Shown: one piece after another, positions 48,502 to 57,675 of the stretch
Layout: each line of letters opens with the position of its first letter
Numbering within the stretch: the stretch's first letter is position 1
Assembly (NCBI GenBank): GCA_965248605.1
Contig: CBDFJV010000004.1
Span: 1-64,000, forward strand
Length of the DNA stretch: 64,000 nucleotides
Direction: 5' to 3'
Source of the DNA: CAUZJF01 sp965248605
GTDB taxonomy: Bacteria; Chloroflexota; Dehalococcoidia; Lucifugimonadales; CAUZJF01
Translations under genes and position numbers: made by a program
Notes under the pieces: model-generated
What the model saw: only the letters and a program-made list of their open reading frames with translations
Told to the model about the DNA's origin: nothing
The model's database searches: none

Positions 48502-50001
48502 ATGTACAAGGTGGAGATGTACCTGCGAGTTCGCAGGGCTTGTTTCGTCGAAGGGATGAGCGTCCGAGAGGCGGCCCGAGTGTTCGGGCTACACCGGGAC
48601 ACGGTGCGCAAGATGCTCGAGTACTCCGTGCCCCCAGGGTATCGACGGCAACGACCGGCTCGCAGACCGAAGCTCGATCCATATAAGGGTGTGATGGACC
48701 AGATCCTGGAGCAGGATCTGAGCTCACCGAAGAAGCAGCGTCACACCGCCAAGCGTATCTACGAACGGCTCAGAGACGAACACGGCTTCCCCGGCAAGTA
48801 CACGATAGTCAAAGACTACGTTCGAGAACGCCGTCGTCATACCCGCGAGATGTTCGTACCACTGTCCCATTCCCCGGGACATGCCCAGTGCGACTACGGC
48901 GAAGCTCGAGTGATCATCGGCGGAGTGGAACGCAAAGCCCACTACTTCGCCCTGGACCTCCCTCACAGCGACGGGTGCTATGTGAAGGCGTATCCCGCCG
49001 AGACGACGGAGTCATTCTGCGACGGACACGTCTCCGCCTTCGCGTTCCTGGGCGGAGTGCCTCAGAGCATCCTCTACGACAACACCACGCTCGCGGTAGC
49101 CAGAATCCTGGGAGATGGTCGCCGGCAGCGGACCAGGGTGTTCTCCGAGCTTCAGTCCCACTACCTGTTCGAGGACCGGTTCGGCCGTCCAGGCAAAGGG
49201 AACGATAAGGGCAAAGTAGAAGGTCTGGTCGGCTATGTCCGCCGGAACTTCCTGGTGCCCATTCCATCGTTCGAGAGCTTCGATGCCCTCAATGCTCATC
49301 TGGAGCAACACTGCCTCAGACGGTTCGAAGATCGACTCCGCGGCCACAACGAGACGATAGGAGAACGGCTGGAGCGGGACCTGGAGAAGTTGCTGCCTCT
49401 GCCGGCCGTACCGTACGACGCCAGCGACAAGCACGCGACGAGGGTCAGTTCTCTGTCCCTGGTCAGATACCGGACCAATGACTATTCGGTCCCGGTGGCC
49501 TACGGTCATCGGGACGTTGTGGTCCGCGGATATGTACACGAGGTTGTGATCAGCTGTGGCGCTGAAGTCATCGCCCGCCATCGGCGGTCCTACGATCGAG
49601 ACGACTTCGTCTTCGACCCTCTCCATTACCTGCCGCTCCTTGAGAAGAAGACGAGGGCATTGGATCAGGCGGCGCCGCTGGTTGGATGGGAGTTGCCCGA
49701 GGAGTTCGGAGTGTTGCGGCGGCTGCTGGAGTCTCGGATGGGCAAGCGAGGAAAGAGGGAGTTCGTGCAGGTGCTCAGACTGATGGAGAACTTCCAGCCG
49801 GAAGAAGTCCACGACGCCGTACGAGACGCCATTCGACTCGGGGCTGTGAGCTTCGATGCTGTCAAGCACCTGGTGCTGTGCAGGATCGAGGGTCGACCGC
49901 CTAGACTCGACATGGAGTTGTACCCGTATCTGCCCAGGACCAACGTTGCAACAACCTCGACCAGGGACTACATGGCTCTCCTGGCGGGGAGCCGGTCATG
50001 A
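48502..50001 (+). CDS. istA: IS21-family transposase IstA
   Basis: About 499 residues. It has an N-terminal helix-turn-helix (FVEGMSVREAARVFGLHRDT), then the rve/DDE core (GHAQCDYGEARVIIGGVERK with the first Asp; QSILYDNTTLAVARIL with the second; GNDKGKVEGLVGYVRRNFL with Glu). The C-terminal half has the IstA-type beta domain (RTNDYSVPVAYGHRDVVVRG). I prefer the ATG at 48502, which has AAGGTGG five bases upstream; a longer TTG start at 48487 is possible. Its stop overlaps the istB start (ATGA), the usual translational coupling of this family. Confidence 0.93.
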   Translation: MYKVEMYLRVRRACFVEGMSVREAARVFGLHRDTVRKMLEYSVPPGYRRQRPARRPKLDPYKGVMDQILEQDLSSPKKQRHTAKRIYERLRDEHGFPGKYTIVKDYVRERRRHTREMFVPLSHSPGHAQCDYGEARVIIGGVERKAHYFALDLPHSDGCYVKAYPAETTESFCDGHVSAFAFLGGVPQSILYDNTTLAVARILGDGRRQRTRVFSELQSHYLFEDRFGRPGKGNDKGKVEGLVGYVRRNFLVPIPSFESFDALNAHLEQHCLRRFEDRLRGHNETIGERLERDLEKLLPLPAVPYDASDKHATRVSSLSLVRYRTNDYSVPVAYGHRDVVVRGYVHEVVISCGAEVIARHRRSYDRDDFVFDPLHYLPLLEKKTRALDQAAPLVGWELPEEFGVLRRLLESRMGKRGKREFVQVLRLMENFQPEEVHDAVRDAIRLGAVSFDAVKHLVLCRIEGRPPRLDMELYPYLPRTNVATTSTRDYMALLAGSRS

Positions 50002-50765
50002 CCAACAAGTCCACGATGTTGCTCGAACACAACCTCAAGCAACTCAAGCTCCCCACGTTCCTGAGGGAGTACGACAAGCTGGCATCCCAGTGTGCCAGTG
50101 AGGGAGCTGACCATCCGGACTACCTGCTGCGACTATCGGAGTTGGAGCTGATCGACCGTCACCATCGCATGGTGGAACGTCGGATCAAAGCAGCCCGCTT
50201 CCCGACGACCAAGAGCCTCGACACCTTCGACTTCCTGTCTATGCCGTCCCTGAACAAGGCTCTGGTTCTGGAGCTGGCACGATGCGAGTACATCGAGCGC
50301 CCCCACAACGTCATCGCTCTCGGCAACAGTGGCACCGGCAAGACCCATATCGCCCTCGGTCTCGGTCTGGCTGCGTGTCAGAGGGGACTGTCCGTGGGCT
50401 TCACCACCGCCGCTGCTCTGGTTCACGAGCTGATCGAGGCCAGGGACGAACGGCGTCTGCTCAACCTGCAGAGAAGGCTCGCACGACTCAAGCTTCTGAT
50501 CATCGACGAACTGGGCTTCGTGCCCTTGTCCAAGACTGGCGCCGAGCTCCTCTTCGAGGTGTTCAGCCAGCGTTACGAGCGTGGATCGGTCCTGGTGACC
50601 TCCAACCTGCCCTTCGTCGAGTGGACCGAGGTGTTCGGCTCTGAACGGCTGACCGGAGCTCTCCTCGACCGCCTCACCCACCATGTCGACATCCTGGAGA
50701 TGAACGGGGACAGCTACCGACTCAAGCACAGCAAGAAGACTTCTGGCCGCCAGCTATCTGACTGA
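49998..50765 (+). CDS. istB: IS21-family helper ATPase IstB
   Basis: The 255-residue DnaA/DnaC-like AAA+ ATPase that selects target DNA for IstA. Visible motifs: Walker A GNSGTGKTHIA at about 110-120, Walker B LLIIDELGFVPL at about 168-179, sensor-like VLVTSNLPFVEW, and the C-terminal GDSYRLKHSKK. It starts with ATG overlapping the istA stop by four bases. Length and motifs are complete, so the element may be active. Confidence 0.94.
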   Translation: MTNKSTMLLEHNLKQLKLPTFLREYDKLASQCASEGADHPDYLLRLSELELIDRHHRMVERRIKAARFPTTKSLDTFDFLSMPSLNKALVLELARCEYIERPHNVIALGNSGTGKTHIALGLGLAACQRGLSVGFTTAAALVHELIEARDERRLLNLQRRLARLKLLIIDELGFVPLSKTGAELLFEVFSQRYERGSVLVTSNLPFVEWTEVFGSERLTGALLDRLTHHVDILEMNGDSYRLKHSKKTSGRQLSD

Positions 50766-50867
50766 GCCTGATCTCCAACGCCCCACGAACCTTGATGCCC
50801 ATTCTACGGCGTTCAGTGGTACAGTTTTGCTCCGCCCCGCTGGTACGTTTTCACACCGCCCTTGACA

Positions 50868-51331
50868 TGCGTCGGATGGAACGCAGTTACTGGGACCTGG
50901 CGATAGACGAAGACGAGTACCGGCGCAAGAAACGCCTGCTGAAGGATAGGCTGAGGTCGCTGGTCCTCCCGGACGCCGACGACGCGATGACCGCGGGCCG
51001 GCTACTTGAGGACCTGCCGGTCCTTTGGGAGAAAGCCGACCTGGGCGAGCGCCGACGCATCCTGATGACGATGCTGGACGCGGTCTACGTCGATACTATC
51101 GAGGAGCGGCGAATCGTCGCGATCAGACCGAGACCGGCCTTCCGTCCGCTGCTTGAGATAGCGACGACGCGGGAAGGGTCGGGCATACACTTGATAAACG
51201 TGAAAGACCTGCCTGCCGAAAACGAGAATGGGCCGAAGGTCGAAATGGCCTCTCCAGCCCATAATGGTGCGGTTCCGTGTTCGTGGTGGAGACGGGGGAG
51301 GGTCGAACTCCCCGTCCAGAAGAAGCCGTAA
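50868..51331 (+). pseudogene. Serine recombinase, C-terminal part (after IS21)
   Basis: After the IS21 right end the frame encodes the C-terminal coiled and helical region of a large serine recombinase (YWDLAIDEDEYRRKKRLLKD, AGRLLEDLPVLWEKADLGER, TMLDAVYVDTIEERRIVAI, RPAFRPLLEIAT). The last residues (WWRRGRVELPVQKK) are read through the 3' end of the ssrA gene, which begins at 51284 on the other strand; the recombinase stop at 51329-51331 therefore lies inside tmRNA. This overlap is what remains when an element has integrated at the tmRNA 3' end. The upstream 25 codons seen by callers (from 50792) belong to the IS. Confidence 0.78.
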
Positions 51332-51638
51332 TCGAGATTTACTACAGGCTTAGCTGGTCGGTGGTCTCACCGTCGGCAGCTCTGGCCAGCACGGACTGCC
51401 GGGGCTAGCCGATTAGTCTTAGGTCTTTCCCATCGGCGTCAGTCGGACCGCACCCCGATTTGCGTCGCCCATTCGGCCCCTTCGGGGAGAGGAACCGGTG
51501 GACGTCGCCGCCTAGTTAGGCGGCGAGAGCCAGCTCTTGGTTGTTGCCGGTTACTGTTTTGCCATCTTTTTACGAGGTGTGATGGCGCCTCGGCCTGCAA
51601 TCCCGATGAGACCTCCCCTGTCGAATCCGCGCGTCCCC
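51284..51638 (-). ncRNA. ssrA: Transfer-messenger RNA (tmRNA)
   Basis: A 355-base tmRNA on the minus strand. The 5' end GGGGACG (51638-51632) pairs fully, with one G-U, with CGUCUCC before the 3' ACCA (51284 end; CCA is encoded). The T arm has GGGAG-TTCGACC-CTCCC. The tag reading frame reads GGC AAC AAC CAA GAG CTG GCT CTC GCC GCC TAA, i.e. a tag GNNQELALAA by analogy with related tags that begin with Gly. The TAA lies in a GC hairpin (CGCCGCC-TAACTA-GGCGGCG), as is usual. tmRNA frees stalled ribosomes and marks the incomplete protein for degradation. A serine recombinase abuts its 3' end. Confidence 0.93.
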
Positions 51639-51739
51639 ATACGAAACGTCAGTTCTATCATAACATGACGCGAGTTGGGTAAGCGGGTCGATAGGCCAGT
51701 ACCAGGGCCTTTCGGCTGTCGTTAACACGAACACGCACG

Positions 51740-51806
51740 AGGTAACCTCTCATGGTGAGCTTGTCGAACCATAGTGGCGCCCTTCGACTAGTTCAGCGTG
51801 AGGTGA
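51740..51806. repeat. Palindromic intergenic repeat (REP-like)
   Basis: The sequence contains GGTGAGCTTGTCGAACCAT followed by CCCTTCGACTAGTTCAGCG, two imperfectly inverted arms (GAGCTTGTCGAA against TTCGACTAGTTC). I recall this GAGCTTGTCGAAC / TTCGACAAGCTC type as a common intergenic repeat in several bacterial groups; only this copy was noticed here. Confidence 0.5.
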
Positions 51807-51820
51807 AATTTCTGCCTAAT

Positions 51821-53538
51821 CCCGAATCCACCGACGGACAGGGATGGACGACGTGAGGACAGCGGAAGGGGGTGAGGGAGTTACAGGCGTGATGATCCGG
51901 GCTCGAATTTGGGTAGACGGGAGGTTGGCGGGCGGTCTGCAGGCGCTTTTGGGGGCACCGATGGCGGCCTACAGTGGCTGTGGCGAGCCAGATGGCGGGA
52001 TAGGACACGGCAAGAGGCGCTCGCGGACTGGGCTGGCGCGAGTTTGCGGGGACGTTGGGTTGGCTGGTGGGTCAGTGGCGGACGGGCTCCGTCAGGCTGG
52101 GAGTGGAATGGCTCGCAGTCGGGCCAGGGCGCGGCTGAACTGCTCCTCCCAGGGCCAGCGCCGGGGAAGCTGCAGGGTCAATCGGCGTGCCGAGCGGGTG
52201 ATCCGTCCGGCCAAGGCAAAGACCCGTCGTCTGAGGGTCTTGGTGGTCACGATCTGCTGACCCAGGCCGATGCGGGCTGTCCAGCGGGCCAGGTTGTGCG
52301 CCATCACCTGTACCGCCAGCCAGGCGCCGTTGGCGGCGAAACGGCCCGAGGGGAGATGGTTCAGCCCCACGCCGTACTTGAGGTCGCGTATCGCATTCTC
52401 GATCTCGGCGTGACGGCGATGATCGGCCTCCAGTTCCAGCGTCTCCCCGTCCCGGTCGGTGATGAAGCCGTGATAGCTGTAGGTGGCGAAGAGAGCCAGT
52501 TGAGAACAGGGCGCCGGCTTCACCCGCCGGACGATGAGCCGTACCGGCGCGGCGTCCGCCTCGGCCTGGAACGGGGTGTAGGTGGTCTCGGCCACATCGG
52601 CGGCGCCGTCCATCCAGTAAGGAATCGGCGTCCAGGCATCTTCGGGTATCGCCTCGATGAGATTCCGCAGGCGGGCGCGCTGGCGGATGGCGATGGAGAA
52701 GCGGACATCCATCCGGCGGCAGACGGCGACCACGGCGTGGGTATAGAAGCCGCTGTCGGCCCGCACCGTGAGTTGGCCCCTGGCTCCGCAGTAGCGCACC
52801 CGCCCCACCGTTTCACGCAGGAAGTGGGCAGCGCCGCGGGCGGTGTTAGCCCGGCCCTCGCGCAGGCGGGCCATCAGCACGTCGCCGGTGCCGGCGGCGA
52901 CGGCCAGCAGCGGGTGATAGCCCCGCGCACCGGTGTAGCCGTGGTGGCGGGCGCCCTCCTTGGCCAGTCCGTAGGTCTCGCAGATCGTCGAATCAAGGTC
53001 GATGGTGAATGGTGCGTCGCCGGGTCCGGCACCGGCCTTCCAGACCCGGGCCAGCAACTCGCGGCTCACCCGGTCCAGTTGGCGGACATGGCCCCACCTG
53101 AAGCTGCGCAGGAAGGTGCCCAGGGTGGAGGGAGCCTTAGCCGTGAAACCGAGCACGCGGGCGGTCCCGCCGGCGCGCAGCACATCGGCGTCGTCGATGC
53201 AATCTCCGCCGGCTAGGGCGGAGGCCACCAGGGTCATCATCTTGTCGCCGGTGTTCGCCCGGCCCGGCGCGCCGCCGAGGTCGAGGTGCTTCCGGAGGAG
53301 TTGGGGCAGGCCAAGGCGCAGGGCGAGGGTGGCGGGAAGGATCAGCCCGGCATTGGCCACCAGGCGGTGGTCGTCGAAGGCGATTTGGATGCGGTCGGGG
53401 TGGTTACGTGGTAGCATCTATCGGGTGCTCCTTTTCTGGGACCGGTTTTCTGTTTCAAAACCATTATCCCAGATTCAGAGGCGCACCCTTTTGTTTCTTC
53501 AGCAGGCCTCCTACACGCCGTCCTTCGGTGGATTAGGG
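51821..53538. mobile_element. IS1380-family insertion sequence, copy D (complete)
   Basis: A complete 1718-base element. The left repeat CCCGAATCCACCGACGGAC starts at 51821. The right repeat, read inward, is CCCTAATCCACCGAAGGAC, ending at 53538. A 5-base target duplication CTAAT is present on both sides (51816-51820 and 53539-53543). It is the intact partner of the truncated copy B. Confidence 0.93.
52092..53417 (-). CDS. IS1380-family transposase (copy D)
   Basis: A 441-residue transposase identical by eye to that of copy B, with motifs FTIDLDSTICETYG, TVRADSGFY and RRHAEIENAIRDLKYGVG. Because its element has both terminal repeats and a target duplication, this is the most likely active source of the B/D type. 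The 435-residue plus-strand frame over it is a shadow. Confidence 0.94.
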   Translation of the reverse strand: MLPRNHPDRIQIAFDDHRLVANAGLILPATLALRLGLPQLLRKHLDLGGAPGRANTGDKMMTLVASALAGGDCIDDADVLRAGGTARVLGFTAKAPSTLGTFLRSFRWGHVRQLDRVSRELLARVWKAGAGPGDAPFTIDLDSTICETYGLAKEGARHHGYTGARGYHPLLAVAAGTGDVLMARLREGRANTARGAAHFLRETVGRVRYCGARGQLTVRADSGFYTHAVVAVCRRMDVRFSIAIRQRARLRNLIEAIPEDAWTPIPYWMDGAADVAETTYTPFQAEADAAPVRLIVRRVKPAPCSQLALFATYSYHGFITDRDGETLELEADHRRHAEIENAIRDLKYGVGLNHLPSGRFAANGAWLAVQVMAHNLARWTARIGLGQQIVTTKTLRRRVFALAGRITRSARRLTLQLPRRWPWEEQFSRALARLRAIPLPA

Positions 53539-53674
53539 CTAATAGCAAGAACCGAAAGACTCTGAGCCGAGTCCAACTTATGTTGCAAAAACATACCTTG
53601 CTGTGTGAAACTGTTCACGAAATCAGGTTGCGCTGGCGTCGCGACCCAATCACGACGATATCGAGTCGCTTTCC

Positions 53675-54079
53675 ATGCGCAAACTTCTTCGCCTACTCTT
53701 AGTCATGTCGTTCGCCGTGCTTGTTTTGTCCGCGGCATGCGGTAGTGATGACACTGAATCCGATTCTGGCCAGAGCGCTGCGCAATCAGCTGCCGCCGCG
53801 GCAGCGGGCTCCGATGTATTGACAGTTAGCATGGTCGGGACGCCGAGCAATTACAAGTACGTTCCGAGCGACTTCAGTCTTCAGGCCGGGGACACCGTTT
53901 CTTTCAAACTCGTCGGAGACGACGAATTCCACACCTTCACTGTGGACGATCTAGACGTCGATTGGAGCCTCAGCCCTAAAGAGACAAAGACGTTCACGTT
54001 CACTTTCGACGAGGCAGGGACGTACAAGATCAGGTGTGTGCCACATAGTGAAATGACCGGCACGTTGACGGTGCAGTAG
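53675..54079 (+). CDS. Cupredoxin-like lipoprotein 1
   Basis: A 134-residue lipoprotein: signal peptide (LLLVMSFAVLVLSAAC) with lipobox SAAC, a Ser/Ala-rich linker (about 25-47), then a cupredoxin fold. Predicted type 1 copper ligands are the His in DDEFHTFTVDD and the C-x2-H-x2-M cluster in IRCVPHSEM near the C-terminus, a complete His, Cys, His, Met set. Such proteins carry electrons on the outside of the membrane or bind copper. Eight bases separate it from a second cupredoxin gene, so both are probably in one transcript and work together. Confidence 0.85.
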   Translation: MRKLLRLLLVMSFAVLVLSAACGSDDTESDSGQSAAQSAAAAAAGSDVLTVSMVGTPSNYKYVPSDFSLQAGDTVSFKLVGDDEFHTFTVDDLDVDWSLSPKETKTFTFTFDEAGTYKIRCVPHSEMTGTLTVQ

Positions 54080-54087
54080 GACCCGCC

Positions 54088-54648
54088 GTGAGTAATCCTT
54101 TGCTCGAGAGACTAGGGATGATGTCGATCACGGAGATGTGGACCGGCAACGGATTGCGTGGGCTCGGACTGGCCATGTTTGCTTCCTTTCTGCTCGTTGG
54201 ATGCGGCTCGGACTCAGCGCAAACAACGACGTCGGTGAGAGCGTCTGATCCTGCGATAGGTCCCGCGCCGGCATCGCTTGTCGAAATAAGTGCTTCCGTC
54301 ATGGTGCCGGAGGGCTCCGGTCCGGCAGTCAGCGCGACGACATTCGGGCACACGGCAACTGGGACCCCGACGACGGTGGCTCTTCAGGACCTAGCCGGCA
54401 GCGGTGCTTACCAGTTCGCGACGGCCGAGCCTTTGGTATTCACAGTCGGCCAGGTAGTGAACTTCACGCTAGAGTCCGAGACTGAGTTTCACACCTTCAC
54501 GGTGGATGACCTGGATATCGACGTTCCGGCGGACGCTGATGAGAAGGTCGAGTTCTACTTTGAGTTCACTGAGCCCGGCCGCTACGATCTCATATGCGTC
54601 CCCCACGAAGCCGAAGGCATGGTCGGCACCATAACAGTTCTGCCGTAG
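54088..54648 (+). CDS. Cupredoxin-like lipoprotein 2
   Basis: A 186-residue lipoprotein paralogous to the previous one. The start is GTG at 54088 (ATG at 54118 is an alternative). The signal peptide (LGLAMFASFLLVGC) ends in lipobox LVGC. The domain has TEFHTFTVDDLDIDV (His ligand) and LICVPHEAEGM, where Cys and His are kept but Met is four rather than two residues beyond His, so the copper site may differ. About 55 extra residues lie between the lipid anchor and the fold. Confidence 0.82.
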   Translation: MSNPLLERLGMMSITEMWTGNGLRGLGLAMFASFLLVGCGSDSAQTTTSVRASDPAIGPAPASLVEISASVMVPEGSGPAVSATTFGHTATGTPTTVALQDLAGSGAYQFATAEPLVFTVGQVVNFTLESETEFHTFTVDDLDIDVPADADEKVEFYFEFTEPGRYDLICVPHEAEGMVGTITVLP

Positions 54649-54728
54649 CCGCAAGCGCCGACACCGCGCTGATCCGTATCGGGCTCGTGTTCGACGGCCT
54701 CTTCGTGTCTCGGTCCGTACGTCGTGCG

Positions 54729-54757
54729 TTGACTGGTCTAATCGGTGCAACTATACT
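54729..54757 (+). promoter_or_regulatory. Sigma70-type promoter of dnaN
   Basis: TTGACT (54729-54734), a 17-base spacer, then TATACT (54752-54757): one mismatch from consensus in each box. The predicted start of transcription is near 54764, about 20 bases before the dnaN ATG, leaving room for GAGGGG as ribosome binding site. Confidence 0.8.
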
Positions 54758-54783
54758 GGGCGCACCAATCTGGAGGGGCCGGA

Positions 54784-55917
54784 ATGCGACTATCTTGCCT
54801 TCAGGAGAACCTGAGCCGGGGGCTGTCCATCGTCGGGAGGGCTGTAGCTGCGCGAACGACGCTTCCGATTACCCAGAACGTCCTGATTTCAACGGATGAG
54901 TCGAGGCTGAAGCTCTCGGCGACGAACCTCGAGATAGCCATAACCACGTGGATAGGCGCCCAGATCGAGGAGCCGGGGTCGATCACCGTTCCAGCGAGAC
55001 TACTCACTGAGTTTGTGAGCTCGCTGCCTGCGGAGCGGATCGACATGGTGACGACAGACCAGCCGTTGGCCCTCTCACTCAATTGCGCCCGATTCGAAGG
55101 TCGAGTGAACGGCTCTGAAGCCGACGACTTCCCCCCGATACCGACGGTTGAATCGGGTGTCGTGAGCAAGATCGAGCCTCAGGCCCTCAGCGACGCCATC
55201 GCTCACGTTGCCTTCGCTGCGGCCACGGAAGACTCCAGGCCTGCGTTGACCGGCGTCAAGATGGAGATACAGGGCGATTCGCTGACATTCGCCGCGGCGG
55301 ATGGCTTCAGGCTTGCCGTCTACAACGCCAAGCTTGCCGAGCCCAGTTCCGAGGATGCAAGCTTCATCATTCCGGCCAGGGCCCTGACGGAGGTCCATCG
55401 CCTGATCGGCACTCAACAAGAGATGGTCGAGTTCACCGTCACGCCAGCAAAGAGTCAGGCGCTCTTCCGCCTCGACAATGTAGAGGTCGTGTCCCAACTA
55501 GTACAGGGGACGTTCCCGAACTACTCCCAGTTGATACCGCAATCCTTCGAGTCGAGAGCCGTGGTTGGCCTGGACGACTTCATGAAAGCGACAAGAACGG
55601 CTTCGATCTTCGCCAGAGATGGCAGCGGTATCGTCCGAATCCAAGTAGCCGGCGGCGACAACGGCAACCCAGGCAAGCTCTCTATCCTCTCCAGGGCCGA
55701 AGAGGTCGGCGAGAATCAAGGGGAGATCGATGCCAAAGTCGAGGGCGAAGAGGCCAAGATAGCGTTCAACAGCAAGTACCTCTCAGACGTCCTCGCTGTT
55801 CTCAGTGAAGAGGAAGTCGCCCTCGAAACGACGACCCCTTCCAGTCCCGGCGTGCTAAGGCCCATCGGCAACGACAACTACACTCACGTAGTCATGCCGA
55901 TGTTTGTTCAATGGTGA
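54784..55917 (+). CDS. dnaN: DNA polymerase III sliding clamp (beta subunit)
   Basis: A 377-residue beta clamp with the usual three-domain length. Characteristic pieces are QENLSRGLSIVGRAVAARTT and LPITQNVLI at the N-terminus, LSATNLEIAITTWIGA, SLPAERIDM, LTGVKMEIQGDSLTFAAADG and FRLAVYNAKL in the middle, LVQGTFPNYSQLIPQ, IAFNSKYLSDVL and the C-terminal IGNDNYTHVVMPMFVQW. The ring-shaped dimer holds the replicative polymerase on DNA. The ATG at 54784 is chosen because it follows GAGGGGCC and the family N-terminus MRLSCLQENL; an upstream ATG at 54745 would add 13 unrelated residues and overlap the promoter. dnaA and recF are not beside it. Confidence 0.94.
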   Translation: MRLSCLQENLSRGLSIVGRAVAARTTLPITQNVLISTDESRLKLSATNLEIAITTWIGAQIEEPGSITVPARLLTEFVSSLPAERIDMVTTDQPLALSLNCARFEGRVNGSEADDFPPIPTVESGVVSKIEPQALSDAIAHVAFAAATEDSRPALTGVKMEIQGDSLTFAAADGFRLAVYNAKLAEPSSEDASFIIPARALTEVHRLIGTQQEMVEFTVTPAKSQALFRLDNVEVVSQLVQGTFPNYSQLIPQSFESRAVVGLDDFMKATRTASIFARDGSGIVRIQVAGGDNGNPGKLSILSRAEEVGENQGEIDAKVEGEEAKIAFNSKYLSDVLAVLSEEEVALETTTPSSPGVLRPIGNDNYTHVVMPMFVQW

Positions 55918-56324
55918 TAAACTTCCTAGCTACGCCGGCGTTCCCTTCACTGTTTCGTTCGTAATTCCCACTCGACGTTCAAGAGTCGCGGCCTAGTATC
56001 CGACCTCGGGCTCTGGTACGCCACGTAAATCGGCCCCGAGTTGGGCACCCGACCGGGCCAATCCACCATCCTCCAAGCCCCTTGTAGCTCCTCGAAACCG
56101 GCATAGAGCGCAGGTGCAAGGGTATTCGACCTAGGCCTGCGGATTTAATGCTGACCTCGTAGTCCCGTTGACCTGCACCTCCGTCCCGTGATAACACAAA
56201 CCGCGCCTTTGCCAAATCTATGCGCTAGGAGGACGACTTGAACGCGCCTGTGGCAACCCTGCTTGGAACACAGCACCTGAGAGAGACAATCGATCAGCCC
56301 AATTCAGAGATACGGAGATAACCC
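55918..56324. other. Intergenic region after dnaN
   Basis: Nothing convincing; short minus-strand frame 55979-56215 lacks any signature. Near the right end GGAG precedes the TTG start of the next gene. Confidence 0.4.
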
Positions 56325-57092
56325 TTGATTAAGAAGATGACCGCAGTACTTGCAGTAACCACCATGGTGATCGTTGGCGTATGGGTTTCGACGACGGGGG
56401 TCCTTGCTGGCAACCCTGTGCCAGGAGACCAGTGCAAAGAACTACCGGACTACGACGAGCTCGCCTCTGCACTCGCCGACGCTCAAGCGGTGTATAACGC
56501 TGGCTTCGGCCTTGATATGTGGGGAACCGTAGTCAGCCGAGACGGTGAAGTGTGCGCAGTTGCGTTCACAGGGGGAGACCGAGGCGATCAGTGGCCTGGC
56601 AGCCGGGTAATATCGGCGCAGAAAGCTAATACGGCAAACTCGTTTAGCTTACCTGGGCTCGCGCTGGCGACGGCTAACCTTCACGAGCCGACCCAGCCTG
56701 GCGGCAGCCTGTACGGCCTACAACACAGCAACCCGGTCGATGTCGACGTGGCGTACCGCGGCAACGCTAAGAACTACGGACAGCCGAACGACGGCATGGT
56801 TGGCAAGAAGATCGGTGGAGTCAACGTCTTTGGTGGCGGCCTAGCCCTCTACAACTCAGATGGGGAACTTCTAGGAGCCGTCGGTGTAAGCGGAGACTCT
56901 TCTTGCGCTGACCACAACATCGCTTGGCGTACGCGGAACAACCTGGGTTTGGACTATGTGCCGGGTGGCGTGAGTGGAGACCCACTTCGGCCTGACAACA
57001 TCGTCTTTGGTGGCGGCGGGTTTGGGCATCCTCTTTGCGGAGTCAACCCGGACGAAGCGGCGACCGCAGCCGCATTGCCCCCGACAAGCTAA
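56325..57092 (+). CDS. Secreted HbpS/GlcG-like (DUF336) protein
   Basis: A 255-residue exported protein with signal peptide (AVLAVTTMVIVGVWVSTTGVLA). The mature part follows the haem-degrading/GlcG family pattern: an early helix (LASALADAQAVYNAGFGLDM), then WGTVVSRDGEVCAVAFTGGD, SRVISAQKANTANSFS, IGGVNVFGGGLALYN and LLGAVGVSGDSSCADHNIAW. Members bind haem or cobalamin-like ligands or act as accessory proteins; the exact role here is unknown. The start is TTG at 56325 with GGAG eight bases upstream; ATG at 56337 is an alternative. Confidence 0.8.
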   Translation: MIKKMTAVLAVTTMVIVGVWVSTTGVLAGNPVPGDQCKELPDYDELASALADAQAVYNAGFGLDMWGTVVSRDGEVCAVAFTGGDRGDQWPGSRVISAQKANTANSFSLPGLALATANLHEPTQPGGSLYGLQHSNPVDVDVAYRGNAKNYGQPNDGMVGKKIGGVNVFGGGLALYNSDGELLGAVGVSGDSSCADHNIAWRTRNNLGLDYVPGGVSGDPLRPDNIVFGGGGFGHPLCGVNPDEAATAAALPPTS

Positions 57093-57675
57093 CAGTCGGG
57101 TGAAACCATCTTAACGCTGCCTTTATGGCCCTCACTTTACGTTTGCGCCAAGGTTGGCCGACGCGTGATAGTAAGAGAGGATTTGGCTGGCTGTAGAATC
57201 AACCCACGGTTTTACAGCCAGCTGTTCCCTTAGGTCTGCGTTTCTAACCAGCCCGGCAGGGCTTAGCGCAGTAGTCTTCTCGTCGAATGCACCTCCGACG
57301 CCTCGGCTTCGAGAAAAGGGTGCCCCTGCAGTGTCCTGGGAAATGAAGGCCCCTAACCCCATTAGGTAACTCCCGGTTCTATGTCCTGTCGTATTTATGG
57401 CGGTGTCGGAGCCACGTAGCCCAGCTACGGATCTGCCGGTGCCCTATAACGGCACGCGCGAGGAGAGTTTGATGGCCATTAGCACGATGGGTCGAGGCAA
57501 GTGGGGGGTACTCTGTATCGGCGCGCTGCGGCAGGGTAGGTATGGCCTCGTATTACCGCGACCATAAACGCGGGTAAGAGCGTCCATGGCAGGTGTCACG
57601 TTTCTTCCGCTAGCTGCTATAGAGTGGAGGCAAGGGCACGATGATAAGCCGTCTCACAGGGCCTCCACCGCGCCG
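57093..57675. other. Intergenic region between two convergent genes
   Basis: About 580 bases without a supported gene; no terminator hairpin, RNA gene or repeat was recognised. Confidence 0.4.

Larger units (their letters stand above)
48381..50867. mobile_element. IS21-family insertion sequence
   Basis: About 2.49 kb with istA and istB. The ends are imperfect inverted repeats: TGTGAAGGGCGG at 48381 and its counterpart CCGCCCTTGACA ending at 50867. Each end holds further internal copies of a GTACCxCxxGGCGG-like motif (multiple terminal repeats are typical of IS21). No exact target duplication was found. It is inserted in a serine recombinase gene. Confidence 0.88.

Noticed and set aside
57132..57362. 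76-residue minus-strand frame between convergent genes
   Set aside because: No start signal or recognisable sequence.
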